Shown piece by piece: positions 45,388-54,276 of a DNA stretch of 64,000 nt; the stretch's first letter is position 1, and the number at the start of each line of letters is the position of its first letter. Origin of the DNA: Lachnospiraceae bacterium (GTDB lineage Bacteria; Bacillota; Clostridia; Lachnospirales; Lachnospiraceae); the NCBI GenBank assembly GCA_015057025.1, contig SVFD01000004.1, positions 124,001-188,000 on the forward strand, written 5' to 3'. The position numbers were made by a program, and so were the translations under genes. Under the pieces are notes generated by a model that was not told where the DNA came from, searched no databases, and saw nothing but the letters and a program-made list of their open reading frames with translations.

Positions 45388-46857
45388 ATGAACTTTTCCA
45401 TTATTCGCTATATTCTGGGCTGGATTCTCAAAATCGAAGGTGCTTTTATGCTTCTTCCCTGCCTGACAGCACTGATATACAAAGAATCACAAGGTTTTAT
45501 TTATCTGGCTGTCGCGGCGGTTTGTATATTACTTGGACAATTGATGTCCTTCCGCAAGCCTAAGAGCAATGTTTTTTATTTAAAGGAAGGTTGTGTTGCA
45601 ACTTCATTAAGCTGGATTTTTATGAGTATTTTCGGCTGTCTTCCTTTTGTGTTTACAGGTGAAATTCCCTCATTTACAGATGCACTTTTTGAAACCATTT
45701 CAGGTTTTACCACTACAGGAGCAAGTATTTTAAGTGAAGTGGAATATTTATCACATTGCTCCACCTTATGGCGGTGCTTTACCCACTGGATTGGCGGTAT
45801 GGGTGTATTGGTTTTTTTACTTGCCATTATTCCCATGAGCGGCGGTTCCCACATCAATTTGATGCGCGCAGAATCTCCCGGACCTTCTGTCGGTAAAATA
45901 GTTCCCAAGATCAAACATACAGCGCGAATTTTATATTTAATATATATTGTAATGACTGTACTTCAATTAATCCTGCTATTGTTAGGCGGTATGCCATTCT
46001 TTGAAGCATTAAATACTGCCTTCGCAACAGCCGGTACCGGTGGATTCGGTATAAAAAATGACAGTTTTACAAGTTATTCTCCCTATTTACAATGGGTAAC
46101 AGCTATATTTATGCTTTTATTTGCCGTAAACTTTAATGTTTACTATTTAATTCTTTTAAAGAAATTTAAAAAAGCATTTTATAATGAAGAAGTACGATGG
46201 TTTTTTATCATTGTAATAACAGCAATCGGACTCATCACCATAAATATTTATGAAATTTCCGGTAGCCTCTTTAAGGCATTAACCGATGCTACTTTCCAGG
46301 TAGCTTCACTGGTATCTTCTACCGGTTTTGCCTCTGCTAATTTTGATGCATGGCCTGCTATCTGCCGTACGATTTTAGTATTAATTATGTTTGTGGGAGC
46401 CTGTGCCGGAAGTACAGGCGGCGGTCTGAAAGTATCACGTTTTATCATCATGGTAAAATCCGTATTCAAAGAATGCTACTCTTATATTCATCCAAAGAGT
46501 ATTCGAAAGATTCAGCTGGATGATAAGGAAGTAGAAGATGAAACCGTTCGCTCCGTTGCAGTTTATGTGTTAACCTTTTTACTGGTTTATGGTATATCCA
46601 TGATTGCAATTTCCTTTGATGGGGAGAGCTTCACAACTAATTTTACAGCAATTATTGCCTGCATTAATAACATTGGTCCCGGCTTGGATGCCGTAGGTCC
46701 TACATGTAATTTCGGCTTCTTTTCAAACTTTTCTAAATATGTTTTAATGTTTGATATGATAGCCGGGCGTTTGGAATTATTCCCGCTGTTAATTCTCTTT
46801 CATCGCGGAACCTGGGAAGGTGTTTTCCACAAGAAAGGAAATTCCGAAACCAAATAA
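45388..46857 (+). CDS. trkH: Trk potassium transporter membrane subunit TrkH
   Basis: A 489-residue potassium channel-like transporter. The four selectivity-loop repeats are visible, including TISGFTTTGAS, ATAGTGGFGI, SLVSSTGFAS and NNIGPGLDAVGP, with long membrane helices between them. AGGAGG lies about 12 bases before the ATG. It forms a two-gene operon with trkA and ends at the strong terminator 46864-46907. Confidence 0.96.
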   Translation: MNFSIIRYILGWILKIEGAFMLLPCLTALIYKESQGFIYLAVAAVCILLGQLMSFRKPKSNVFYLKEGCVATSLSWIFMSIFGCLPFVFTGEIPSFTDALFETISGFTTTGASILSEVEYLSHCSTLWRCFTHWIGGMGVLVFLLAIIPMSGGSHINLMRAESPGPSVGKIVPKIKHTARILYLIYIVMTVLQLILLLLGGMPFFEALNTAFATAGTGGFGIKNDSFTSYSPYLQWVTAIFMLLFAVNFNVYYLILLKKFKKAFYNEEVRWFFIIVITAIGLITINIYEISGSLFKALTDATFQVASLVSSTGFASANFDAWPAICRTILVLIMFVGACAGSTGGGLKVSRFIIMVKSVFKECYSYIHPKSIRKIQLDDKEVEDETVRSVAVYVLTFLLVYGISMIAISFDGESFTTNFTAIIACINNIGPGLDAVGPTCNFGFFSNFSKYVLMFDMIAGRLELFPLLILFHRGTWEGVFHKKGNSETK

Positions 46858-46863
46858 AAAAAG

Positions 46864-46907
46864 AAAGCCTGAACTTGGTTGTTAAAAACATACCAACTTC
46901 AGGCTTT
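46864..46907. terminator. Bidirectional terminator between trkH and the XrtG operon
   Basis: AAAGCCTGAACTTGGT (46864-46879) pairs with ACCAACTTCAGGCTTT (46892-46907) with one mismatch. T-rich sequence follows on the plus strand and an A-run precedes it (T-run on the minus strand), so it serves both convergent operons. Confidence 0.88.
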
Positions 46908-46930
46908 TATAATAAATTTATCTGAACATA

Positions 46931-47308
46931 TTATAAAATATACGATCTGCTCGGTGTCTCACTAATCTCCATCTGCAGAAGCTCCCAATTCATCAAATCC
47001 ATTTTCTGCCTTATAATATCCTTAAAATGTTCTCCGATATTTTCTAATGTGGGCACCTTCTGATTAAACGGTTCCACATCATTAAGACAAATATTCTGGA
47101 AAGGCTTCAATACCCCATTGATCAATTCTTCTATTTCATGAAACATAACAAAATCACCATTTTTATTTTTTAACTCCACGGCAAATTCCCATGTATGGGG
47201 ATGTATCATTCCCGGCTCGCCTGTGGGAGTAAATATATAATGATTTGCATCCAAATAGAATTTGTAACGATATACTCTGTATTTAATCGGTCTGTAAATA
47301 TCACTCAT
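46931..47308 (-). CDS. QueD-like protein 1 of the XrtG operon, lacking the catalytic Cys
   Basis: 125 residues of the 6-pyruvoyl-tetrahydropterin synthase/QueD fold. The zinc-binding histidines are visible: His23 (DANHYI) and His36/His38 (IHPHTW). The cysteine that normally sits between them as catalytic nucleophile is absent. The C-terminal Glu (QMEISETPSRSYIL) is kept. PTPS-related proteins of this kind are known companions of exosortase G. It is the last gene of the six-gene operon and overlaps the glycosyltransferase by 8 bases. A redundant pterin enzyme is unlikely; a repurposed ligand-binding or other enzymatic role is inferred. Confidence 0.82.
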   Translation of the reverse strand: MSDIYRPIKYRVYRYKFYLDANHYIFTPTGEPGMIHPHTWEFAVELKNKNGDFVMFHEIEELINGVLKPFQNICLNDVEPFNQKVPTLENIGEHFKDIIRQKMDLMNWELLQMEISETPSRSYIL

Positions 47309-48635
47309 CTTTATTCTCTTTCTTAATATGAAAATCCTTTTTTACAATATCCTTAGCAATCTCTATTTCTTCCCTAAAATTAAATGTTCTCCAAGAGCTT
47401 GCACGATTTATGGAATTAATGATACCCATAAATCGTAAAACAAAGGTGTAAAGATTATATAACGGATAAACTAATACATATAAAAATTTCGATATGTAAT
47501 ACTTCTTATCGTCTTTAAAATCTTTTAAAAACATACACACATTTAAGAAATATAACATGGTGCATATTACATATAATACATAAATCAACAACAATGCCGT
47601 TAAAACCGTCTTAAGCGAATAATTAAGCATACTCAATGCTACCAACGCAAAATACCAAATCAGACGTGGAAATGCAAATGTATGGTCAAATAAAATTACC
47701 CTAAAGTCAATGTCTTTAAAAAGATTATGCATATGCATCTTCTTACCATAAAACATTTTAAAAACTTCCAATTCCCCAATCTGCCAACGCTGCCTCTGAG
47801 TATACAGCTTATTCATATCATCAATGGGGGATACGTAAAAAATCGCATCCTCGCACAATTCCACACGTTTCTTTTGTCTTTTAATTTGGAATGTAATATG
47901 CGTATCTTCGCAAATAGTATCGCTGTTATACATCTGCGTCTGTAAAATCGTAGACTTACGGAATGCCGAAAAAGCACCTGAAAGGGTATATAAACCATTA
48001 ATTTCAGAGGAAAAGTTTCGTCCGGCCAAAAACGCCTGACAATATTCCAGATACTCCAAGCGACGTATCTGACGTAACCAAAATCCTTCTGTTTCCTCGA
48101 TTTCCTTATATTCAGTCAATATAACACCGGTAAAACTGTTAACATCCATTTCTTTTTCAAAACGTTTAACAATATTACGGATTGCGTCTTTTTCAAATCT
48201 GCCGTCGCTGTCTACGTTGATAATGTATTTACCACGGCTGTTAAATAATGCTTTATTCAATGCTTTGGACTTTCCCTGATTAGAAACCATCCACTGCATA
48301 CTCAAATCCGAATATTCCATCTGACAACGTTCAAAGATTTCAAAACTGTTATCCTTACTTCCGTTATCTACCAGGAAAACCGTAATCAAGCGATTATCAT
48401 AATTGGATAAATGTATGGATTCCAAGCATTTATGCAACGTATCTGCGGAATTATATACCGGAATAATAATTGTAATTTCAGGAAACAGAATTGGGTCTTC
48501 AATCTTTTTACGCCGCAGGTATTTTACAATTAAAAGCAGGAAATTACAAACCGACGGAATAATTTCAATGATAAGAGGCAGAATGACCCATGCCAGCCAA
48601 AACAATATTTCATTGTTTATCATCCAAGTTCTCAT
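47301..48635 (-). CDS. XrtG-associated family 2 glycosyltransferase
   Basis: A 444-residue membrane glycosyltransferase. A hydrophobic N-terminus precedes the GT-2 domain: IIPVYNSADTL, VDNGSKDNS, IINVDSDGRF (the DxD), and later QRQRWQIGELE (a QxxRW motif as in processive enzymes). Several membrane helices follow (about 325-420). A GT-2 of this type accompanies XrtG in Firmicutes. It overlaps xrtG by 26 bases and the QueD-like gene by 8. It may glycosylate the target protein or build a surface polymer to which the target is attached (inference). Confidence 0.88.
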   Translation of the reverse strand: MRTWMINNEILFWLAWVILPLIIEIIPSVCNFLLLIVKYLRRKKIEDPILFPEITIIIPVYNSADTLHKCLESIHLSNYDNRLITVFLVDNGSKDNSFEIFERCQMEYSDLSMQWMVSNQGKSKALNKALFNSRGKYIINVDSDGRFEKDAIRNIVKRFEKEMDVNSFTGVILTEYKEIEETEGFWLRQIRRLEYLEYCQAFLAGRNFSSEINGLYTLSGAFSAFRKSTILQTQMYNSDTICEDTHITFQIKRQKKRVELCEDAIFYVSPIDDMNKLYTQRQRWQIGELEVFKMFYGKKMHMHNLFKDIDFRVILFDHTFAFPRLIWYFALVALSMLNYSLKTVLTALLLIYVLYVICTMLYFLNVCMFLKDFKDDKKYYISKFLYVLVYPLYNLYTFVLRFMGIINSINRASSWRTFNFREEIEIAKDIVKKDFHIKKENKDE

Positions 48636-49206
48636 AACTAAATTTTCCTACCTTTTGACCAATCACCTGATGTCTTGTAAATACATAGAAATACAAACAT
48701 AAGGTTAATACATAAAATACGATTCGTCCTACGATTGCATGGGCCAGCGAATATACCGGAGTTCCAAAACAAAATATCATCCAGATAATCGTATAGATAC
48801 GGATAAAGTTAAAAACGCATATATACAACACACCTACAATACCTGTAATAATTTTACGAAGGGGCTTATATGCCGGAAAGAAAGCCAACAATGAAATATA
48901 TACCATCATTTCAATAATTCCCGAACATTCCATATCTACATACAAGGACATAACCGTATCGTTATGATTGATAAAAAACATGCCGTACTGGGCATAACTT
49001 TCATACATGCCCGTAATATCGCCGATACCGCCTAATACCCACACAAAACCATAAATAAAATAGTCTTTTACATAAGGCATAAAATTCAGTAAAACAAAAA
49101 ATGTACCCACGCTTCCTACCAGAAAATAATAAAAGCCTAATTTTCCCCTTTTTAAAACTGTCAGTGCATATACCCATAGCACAAACAAAATAATTTTCAG
49201 AATCAA
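48610..49206 (-). CDS. xrtG: Exosortase family protein XrtG
   Basis: A 198-residue multi-pass membrane transpeptidase-like protein. The exosortase triad is visible: Cys94 in VDMECSGIIEM, Arg136 in FNFIRI and His156 in LAHAIVGR. The small size fits the Gram-positive XrtG type. Exosortases cut a C-terminal sorting signal and transfer the protein to an acceptor. It is coupled by overlaps to a QueD-like gene (4 bases) and the glycosyltransferase (26 bases). A protein with a fitting GTSSGP tail is encoded two genes upstream. Confidence 0.9.
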   Translation of the reverse strand: MILKIILFVLWVYALTVLKRGKLGFYYFLVGSVGTFFVLLNFMPYVKDYFIYGFVWVLGGIGDITGMYESYAQYGMFFINHNDTVMSLYVDMECSGIIEMMVYISLLAFFPAYKPLRKIITGIVGVLYICVFNFIRIYTIIWMIFCFGTPVYSLAHAIVGRIVFYVLTLCLYFYVFTRHQVIGQKVGKFSYENLDDKQ

Positions 49207-49535
49207 AATTCTTCCACTCCTATAATATAAGTCTGCACCGGCGAATCACTCATTTCCAGACGGACTACTTCAAAATCCGTATGAAGCATATTAATTTCTT
49301 CGTAAATTTGCTCTGCCATATTCTCTATGGTCGGTACAATAGTAAGCACTTCGTTTAAATCAGCTCCTACATACTTTGCCATATAGTCATTAATCAGCTT
49401 CTCTGCTTCATGAAAAAATTTAATTTCCTGACGCAGATAAAATACAACTTCAAAAGAATGCGTATGTGCAGCACCTTCTCTGCCTGAAGTATTATGTCTG
49501 GCATTGAAGCGATAACTGTATTTATAAGTTCCCAT
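49203..49535 (-). CDS. QueD-like protein 2 of the XrtG operon, lacking the catalytic Cys
   Basis: 110 residues, same fold as the QueD-like protein at 46931-47308 but clearly diverged. Zinc ligands: His14 (FNARHN) and His24/His26 (AHTHSFEV). No cysteine lies between them. GAGGA precedes the ATG at 49535; an in-frame extension to 49601 is rejected. The start overlaps the CTERM-protein gene by 14 bases, and the end overlaps xrtG by 4. Having two cysteine-less paralogues in one operon suggests a heteromer or two steps. Confidence 0.82.
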   Translation of the reverse strand: MGTYKYSYRFNARHNTSGREGAAHTHSFEVVFYLRQEIKFFHEAEKLINDYMAKYVGADLNEVLTIVPTIENMAEQIYEEINMLHTDFEVVRLEMSDSPVQTYIIGVEEF

Positions 49536-50313
49536 CTTTTTTCCTCTTCCGTAAAAGCAGACCGCACAATACCACACCGCCACACATAGCAGCCAATGCA
49601 ATCGGTCCGGAAGACGTACCTACTGCTGAAATTCTGCGATACATCAAATTCGGAGTATGAAATTCTATTGTCCCCAATGTCTCCACGTTAATATTCGGAT
49701 TCTGACGCTGTAACTCAATGAGTGGAATGCGAATCTCCAATTCGTTATTGATATTATCCTCTGTTCTGAGAAGATAACCATTGGTGCCTTCAGCTCCCAA
49801 GAAGGACAACTTAGTATCCCTGTGTCTGATTTCAACCGGATATATCCCCGGTGCATCATCTACCGTAGTTCCAAGCTCTTCTCCGTCCTGCGTTACCACT
49901 TGGAACGCTGCCATTTCACCGCCTACATAAAACCGGAAATCATCACCGTTTATTTTGTTAATATAATTTCTTCCGTAGATAATATGTAAATATACATATT
50001 CACCGTCGCAGTACATCTGCATCTTATGACGCACATCCGTACTGTAGGTACCGGGCTCTGTTTTATAACATTCTTCTTCGTTAATCCATACACCCCAATA
50101 CCAGCAGTTTTGGGAATTATCCCAGTTATATTCATAAGAACAGGGTAAAGTGTCCCAATCTGAGAATTCACCGTCAATGGCTATAGATGAACCATTGCTC
50201 AAGGAAAACGAATTCGTGTATGTTCCGTCAGTAGCATAAATAACAGATGCATTTCCCCAAAGAAATACAAAACATAATATAAATAATAATATTATCTTAC
50301 TACTCTTTTTCAT
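49522..50313 (-). CDS. Secreted protein with Firmicu-CTERM-like sorting tail (probable XrtG substrate)
   Basis: 263 residues. A signal peptide (about 1-28) precedes a beta-rich domain starting IAIDGEFSDWDTLP, like the opening of CBM9/DOMON-type domains. The tail has GTSSGP (232-237), a hydrophobic helix and RKRKKDGNL, which is the tripartite layout of the Firmicu-CTERM signal associated with XrtG. It overlaps the upstream membrane-protein gene by four bases (ATGA). Encoding enzyme and target in one operon supports an enzyme-substrate pair. What the central domain binds is unknown. Confidence 0.85.
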   Translation of the reverse strand: MKKSSKIILLFILCFVFLWGNASVIYATDGTYTNSFSLSNGSSIAIDGEFSDWDTLPCSYEYNWDNSQNCWYWGVWINEEECYKTEPGTYSTDVRHKMQMYCDGEYVYLHIIYGRNYINKINGDDFRFYVGGEMAAFQVVTQDGEELGTTVDDAPGIYPVEIRHRDTKLSFLGAEGTNGYLLRTEDNINNELEIRIPLIELQRQNPNINVETLGTIEFHTPNLMYRRISAVGTSSGPIALAAMCGGVVLCGLLLRKRKKDGNL

Positions 50314-52679
50314 CCTTTTACCTCCTGCTCCTTCTTCATTCTTTTATTCAGAATAATCATGAAACCGATTCCTGTTAATGTGCATAGCAAGCCCAATACA
50401 AAGTGCTTGTAATATATCTTAATAACCGTAGTTCCTTCATCCACAACCAACATATTATCACGTTCGTAAATATCTCTGTCAGACCGGAAATTATCCTGAA
50501 ATGCAATGGTAGTATTCACTTTCTCGTCCGTATGAATTGTAATACGATTAATGCCATATTCTACTTCAATCGGTACAATTTCTTCTGCAATTCGTCTGTC
50601 GGCATCTTCAATGTCAAAGATCTCATCTAAGATTGCCAGCAATTCCTCATTAGGCGTGTCATAATATAAATACACCAAATTAAATCCTACGAAGGTGATA
50701 TTGTCTCTTTTTATCAGATAATCTATGGTCTGTTCACCGTATTGATAAGAATGTCTCTCCATTTCAACATCATCTACCTGTAACAGATATGTAGAATACC
50801 ATTCATAGGGTATTTCAATGTCAACTTCCATATCGCCATAATACAGCGTATCGAATTCCGATATGCTTAAAAACCGGCTTTCGACACCGAGAAACTCCGA
50901 TATGGATAATACATTAATCGGCATATGTGTACAATCAATGAAGATTTCAACACCGGAATCTGATAATTTCTGCACGATTTCTTCTGCATGCTCTACGTCA
51001 TCGTATTCAAAATTAGATAAATATATTTTATCATACTGCAACAATTCTTCTATGGAATAATCCGTAAGACAGTCACTGTATCCCTGTTCAAAGCCGGGAT
51101 ATAAGTAAGAAATATATATAGATGACGAGCCTATGGCAAGACTGTTATATTGGCTCTTGACGCCAAAACTTCCCTCTACACCTTCCAAATCAAACAAATA
51201 AGAATCTGAACTCTCCTGCACAAGTACATATCCGTATTCTTCTGCAGTTTGAATAAATCTTTCTGTATCCTTCACAAATGTCTTTTTTACAATAACAGAG
51301 TCAGCACCCATCCCCAGCAATTGATGGAAGGTATATCCATAATATCCCTGTTGGATACTCTCTGTCATAGTAATAATATTTTCACTGGTTTTAGCACCCT
51401 GAATTGCCCAACCCTGAATATAGGGAGTATCAGTTTTTAAAGCATAATAAGAAGGATAGGAGCCATATAAACTTTCGTCCACCAAACCTAACCGGTTTTG
51501 TGTAATTTCAACACCGGATTCCAGTAAATATGTATTCTCCTGGTATGCCAGATCCGATTTTACATTGAAGAATGCCAGAGAGGGAATCAAATCCAATACT
51601 GCCACTCCCACAACTGCGTATTTCCAATACGGCTTCCAATTCAGACGTGCAAAATCATACAAAATCAAAATGTAACACATCTGAACAAAACGCGACATCC
51701 AGAATACCTGACTTAACGGCAATTGCTTAAATACTTCCGTAAAAATTGTATCGGATAGAATAAAAAATATTAAACCTACGATAATACCGCTTTTCTCGTC
51801 TTTATTTCGCTTTGCTACAATCAGCCCTGCGATTCCCATAATAAGAACACCCAAGCCAAACGAGCAGTTAATGTCATCCCTCAAACGATTAAACGGACTA
51901 AGCGAAAGATATAAGGGCTGGCTCCAATCTTCGATGGTATCTACAGCCGCAGAAGAAGAATCCGATACCAATCCGCCGCTCAACCCCGGCAAAAGCAGAA
52001 TTCCGGCAATCAGAATACCTGTTACAAAAGCAAAAAAGCCATACCACTGAGTTTTGTTTTTTAAACCTTTAAAAAATCCATAAATTGTAAAAATAATTGC
52101 ACACATGGCTGCCAGCATAAAGTGAGTAGATACTAACAATGCAACCAAAAGTGAAGTTATGACAAAATGTTTTTTATGTTCTATTAAATTAGTATAAAAA
52201 TAAAAGAACAGCGGCAAAAGCGCATAAATCATAACTCTCGACAAATTACCCTCACCAAAAAGCACACGAAGGCAATCCGGTAAAAACCAATATACAATAC
52301 CAATCAGAATAAAAATGCCTTTATTCTCCCTGTTGGCAATCAAAACAAAGCCTAAATACGATACAAAAAATGTTAATCCCACATATACATAATATGCTAT
52401 AAAAATATCTCGGGTCAGAAAATTAATAAAAGCAATAATGTAGTATGTAAAAATAGGCCAATATCTAAATAACTGTATGCCGTTATACCACTCAGTGGTA
52501 TATAAAGGATACAGATTCCATTGTTTTAAATTGTCATATAAAATTTCGGCTTTGTATAAATGACCGAAAATATCATTACCGGTAGGGATAAAAGAAGTAA
52601 GTGCTAAATACAACGTAATACCCACACTGATGATAATTCCGATTCCAAGCTGCCAAATAAGTTTCTTTTTACTGTTCAT
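50310..52679 (-). CDS. PTPS-related large membrane protein, first gene of the XrtG operon
   Basis: A 789-residue integral membrane protein with about eleven N-terminal helices. It contains the PTPS-related signature GNDIFGHLYKAEILYDNLKQ followed by YPLYTTEWYNGIQLFRYWP, typical of GT-C-like/YfhO-like membrane enzymes. A large soluble extracytoplasmic region (about 430-755) contains a glutamine-amidotransferase-like strand order (YDKIYLSNFEYDD ... IFIDCTHMPIN). One C-terminal helix follows. Such proteins accompany exosortase G. A lipid-linked sugar transferase role is plausible but unproven. It overlaps the CTERM gene by ATGA. Confidence 0.8.
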   Translation of the reverse strand: MNSKKKLIWQLGIGIIISVGITLYLALTSFIPTGNDIFGHLYKAEILYDNLKQWNLYPLYTTEWYNGIQLFRYWPIFTYYIIAFINFLTRDIFIAYYVYVGLTFFVSYLGFVLIANRENKGIFILIGIVYWFLPDCLRVLFGEGNLSRVMIYALLPLFFYFYTNLIEHKKHFVITSLLVALLVSTHFMLAAMCAIIFTIYGFFKGLKNKTQWYGFFAFVTGILIAGILLLPGLSGGLVSDSSSAAVDTIEDWSQPLYLSLSPFNRLRDDINCSFGLGVLIMGIAGLIVAKRNKDEKSGIIVGLIFFILSDTIFTEVFKQLPLSQVFWMSRFVQMCYILILYDFARLNWKPYWKYAVVGVAVLDLIPSLAFFNVKSDLAYQENTYLLESGVEITQNRLGLVDESLYGSYPSYYALKTDTPYIQGWAIQGAKTSENIITMTESIQQGYYGYTFHQLLGMGADSVIVKKTFVKDTERFIQTAEEYGYVLVQESSDSYLFDLEGVEGSFGVKSQYNSLAIGSSSIYISYLYPGFEQGYSDCLTDYSIEELLQYDKIYLSNFEYDDVEHAEEIVQKLSDSGVEIFIDCTHMPINVLSISEFLGVESRFLSISEFDTLYYGDMEVDIEIPYEWYSTYLLQVDDVEMERHSYQYGEQTIDYLIKRDNITFVGFNLVYLYYDTPNEELLAILDEIFDIEDADRRIAEEIVPIEVEYGINRITIHTDEKVNTTIAFQDNFRSDRDIYERDNMLVVDEGTTVIKIYYKHFVLGLLCTLTGIGFMIILNKRMKKEQEVKG

Positions 52680-52795
52680 ATTAACCGCTTTCTTTTTAGG
52701 GCATATATATTAAATTATAACATTAAACTTTCAGTAAGTAAAAGCCGCGAATCACCTTTTTATGACAAAATATTCATCATTGGTGCATAAAAATC

Positions 52796-52835
52796 GCCCC
52801 GAGCCCGGTTCTTATGTCAGAACCGGACCCGAGGC
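52796..52835 (-). terminator. Terminator of the 48-residue membrane protein gene
   Basis: GCCCCGAGCCCGGTTCT (52796-52812) pairs with AGAACCGGACCCGAGGC (52819-52835) with two mismatches, a very GC-rich stem for this region. TTTTTATG follows on the minus strand. Confidence 0.85.
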
Positions 52836-52889
52836 TGCATTTTCCGTTATATATGTTTCATATATCAATAACAGCATTAATACAATTTT

Positions 52890-53036
52890 TTAATCAAATA
52901 ATGAAATGCCGTATCTGATTTTACGATAAAATTTCTGAATGATAATAATAAACATATAGCCTACGATTGCTACAACGCTACCCACACCCAAAATACACAT
53001 AATTGCAACAATCAAATAATATAAAATATTAATCAT
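52890..53036 (-). CDS. Small single-helix membrane protein, 48 residues
   Basis: The peptide begins MINILYYLIVAIMCILGVG, continues hydrophobic to about residue 33, and ends in a basic/aromatic tail (QKFYRKIRYGISLFD). GAGGT lies upstream of the ATG at 53036, and a strong terminator lies 55 bases after the stop, which supports a real gene. The family is not recognised. It lies between the dus gene and the XrtG operon, in the same direction. Confidence 0.65.
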   Translation of the reverse strand: MINILYYLIVAIMCILGVGSVVAIVGYMFIIIIQKFYRKIRYGISLFD

Positions 53037-53196
53037 CTCACCATACCTCATAATATATTTTTAACGTAACTTAATATTATCAAAGGTCATGGTAAAGATT
53101 CAGCTAAGGAATACATTGAAAATATCTTCAAAATATAAAGATATGAGGTATTTCATAAATAATACTGTTACTCTCCCGTTTGCATATAACTTTGCT

Positions 53197-54153
53197 CTAC
53201 AGCAATTCTAAAACTGTCCATATTTCTCCCTGAACTGCCTTATACTCTTCAGCTTTTTTTGCCTTATGCACCATCTTAATGATTTTATCTGCCTCTCTGA
53301 AATTAGTGCCCAGATAAAACCACACCTCTTTCATTTTAAAAAGCACATCTGCCTCTGCCCCCAAATCCTTGAGATAACCTGCATATAAGGCATCATGATA
53401 CTGTCGTAATTCCGTTTTGCTAATCTTCTGCCCTGTCTTAATTTCCCGTACAAGTCCCGGATTAGCAATCACACCGCGCCCAAGCATAACCTTATCTACG
53501 TTTGGAAAACGCTTAATCAAATTTTCATAATCTTCTTTTGTAAAAATGTCGCCGTTGTAACATGTGGGATGTTTACAATCCGTCAGAGCCTTCGCAAAAG
53601 CTTCTAAGTCCGGTTTTCCTTTATAAAAGTCTCTGCGCACCCTGGGGTGAATAATCACTTCTTTTAACGGGTATTGATTATAAATCTGCAGAATCTCTTC
53701 AAACTCTTCTGCATCCTCCAATCCCAGTCTGGTTTTAACCGAGATTTCAAAACGCTCATCTTCTTCCAATCCGTTATTCCAACGGTATACTTCCTCAAAG
53801 AATCTCTCTAATTTTACGGTTTCTCCAAGAAAACCGCTACCGCGCCCCTTAGTTACCACAGTGGCCGCAGGACAACCAAGATTTAAATTAATCTCTTTAT
53901 ATCCTTTCTGCCCCAGAAACTCACAAGTCTCTATAAACTGTTCCGCTTGATTGGTAAGAATCTGAGGCACCATATACATTCCTACATTATTCTCCGGTGC
54001 TACATCCTTACGTTCTCGAGTCTTAAGAATTTTCTTCTGCGTAGGCGTAATAAAAGGTGCAAAATACTTATCCATGTCGCCAAACATGGAATGATATACA
54101 TTTCGATATACAAAGCCTGTTACTGCCTCCATAGGTGCAAGATAAAACTGCAT
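53197..54153 (-). CDS. tRNA-dihydrouridine synthase (Dus)
   Basis: A 318-residue FMN-dependent enzyme that reduces uridine in the tRNA D-loop. Dus signatures are visible: YLAPMEAVTGFVYR at the N-terminus, INLNLGCPAATV with the catalytic Cys, VKTRLG, IIHPRVRRDFYKG (usually HPRTRxQxY/F) and VMLGRGVIANPGL. GAGAGGTT before 54153 supports the start. The subclass (DusA/B/C) cannot be fixed by eye; the short C-terminus is of the DusC-like Firmicutes form. Confidence 0.93.
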   Translation of the reverse strand: MQFYLAPMEAVTGFVYRNVYHSMFGDMDKYFAPFITPTQKKILKTRERKDVAPENNVGMYMVPQILTNQAEQFIETCEFLGQKGYKEINLNLGCPAATVVTKGRGSGFLGETVKLERFFEEVYRWNNGLEEDERFEISVKTRLGLEDAEEFEEILQIYNQYPLKEVIIHPRVRRDFYKGKPDLEAFAKALTDCKHPTCYNGDIFTKEDYENLIKRFPNVDKVMLGRGVIANPGLVREIKTGQKISKTELRQYHDALYAGYLKDLGAEADVLFKMKEVWFYLGTNFREADKIIKMVHKAKKAEEYKAVQGEIWTVLELL

Positions 54154-54201
54154 ATTTTCAACCTCTCAAGTTTAATTATATCCTCTTTGCCATAATATCA
54201 T

Positions 54202-54232
54202 AAAAAATCCGGTGCCGTAAAAGCACCGGATT
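54202..54232 (-). terminator. Terminator of the sodium:solute symporter gene
   Basis: AATCCGGTGC (54206-54215) and GCACCGGATT (54223-54232) form a perfect 10-bp stem. T6 follows on the minus strand (54202-54207). Confidence 0.9.
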
Positions 54233-54276
54233 CTCTCTATTTTCTCTTTTACACAAATATATTAGCACATTCCTTT

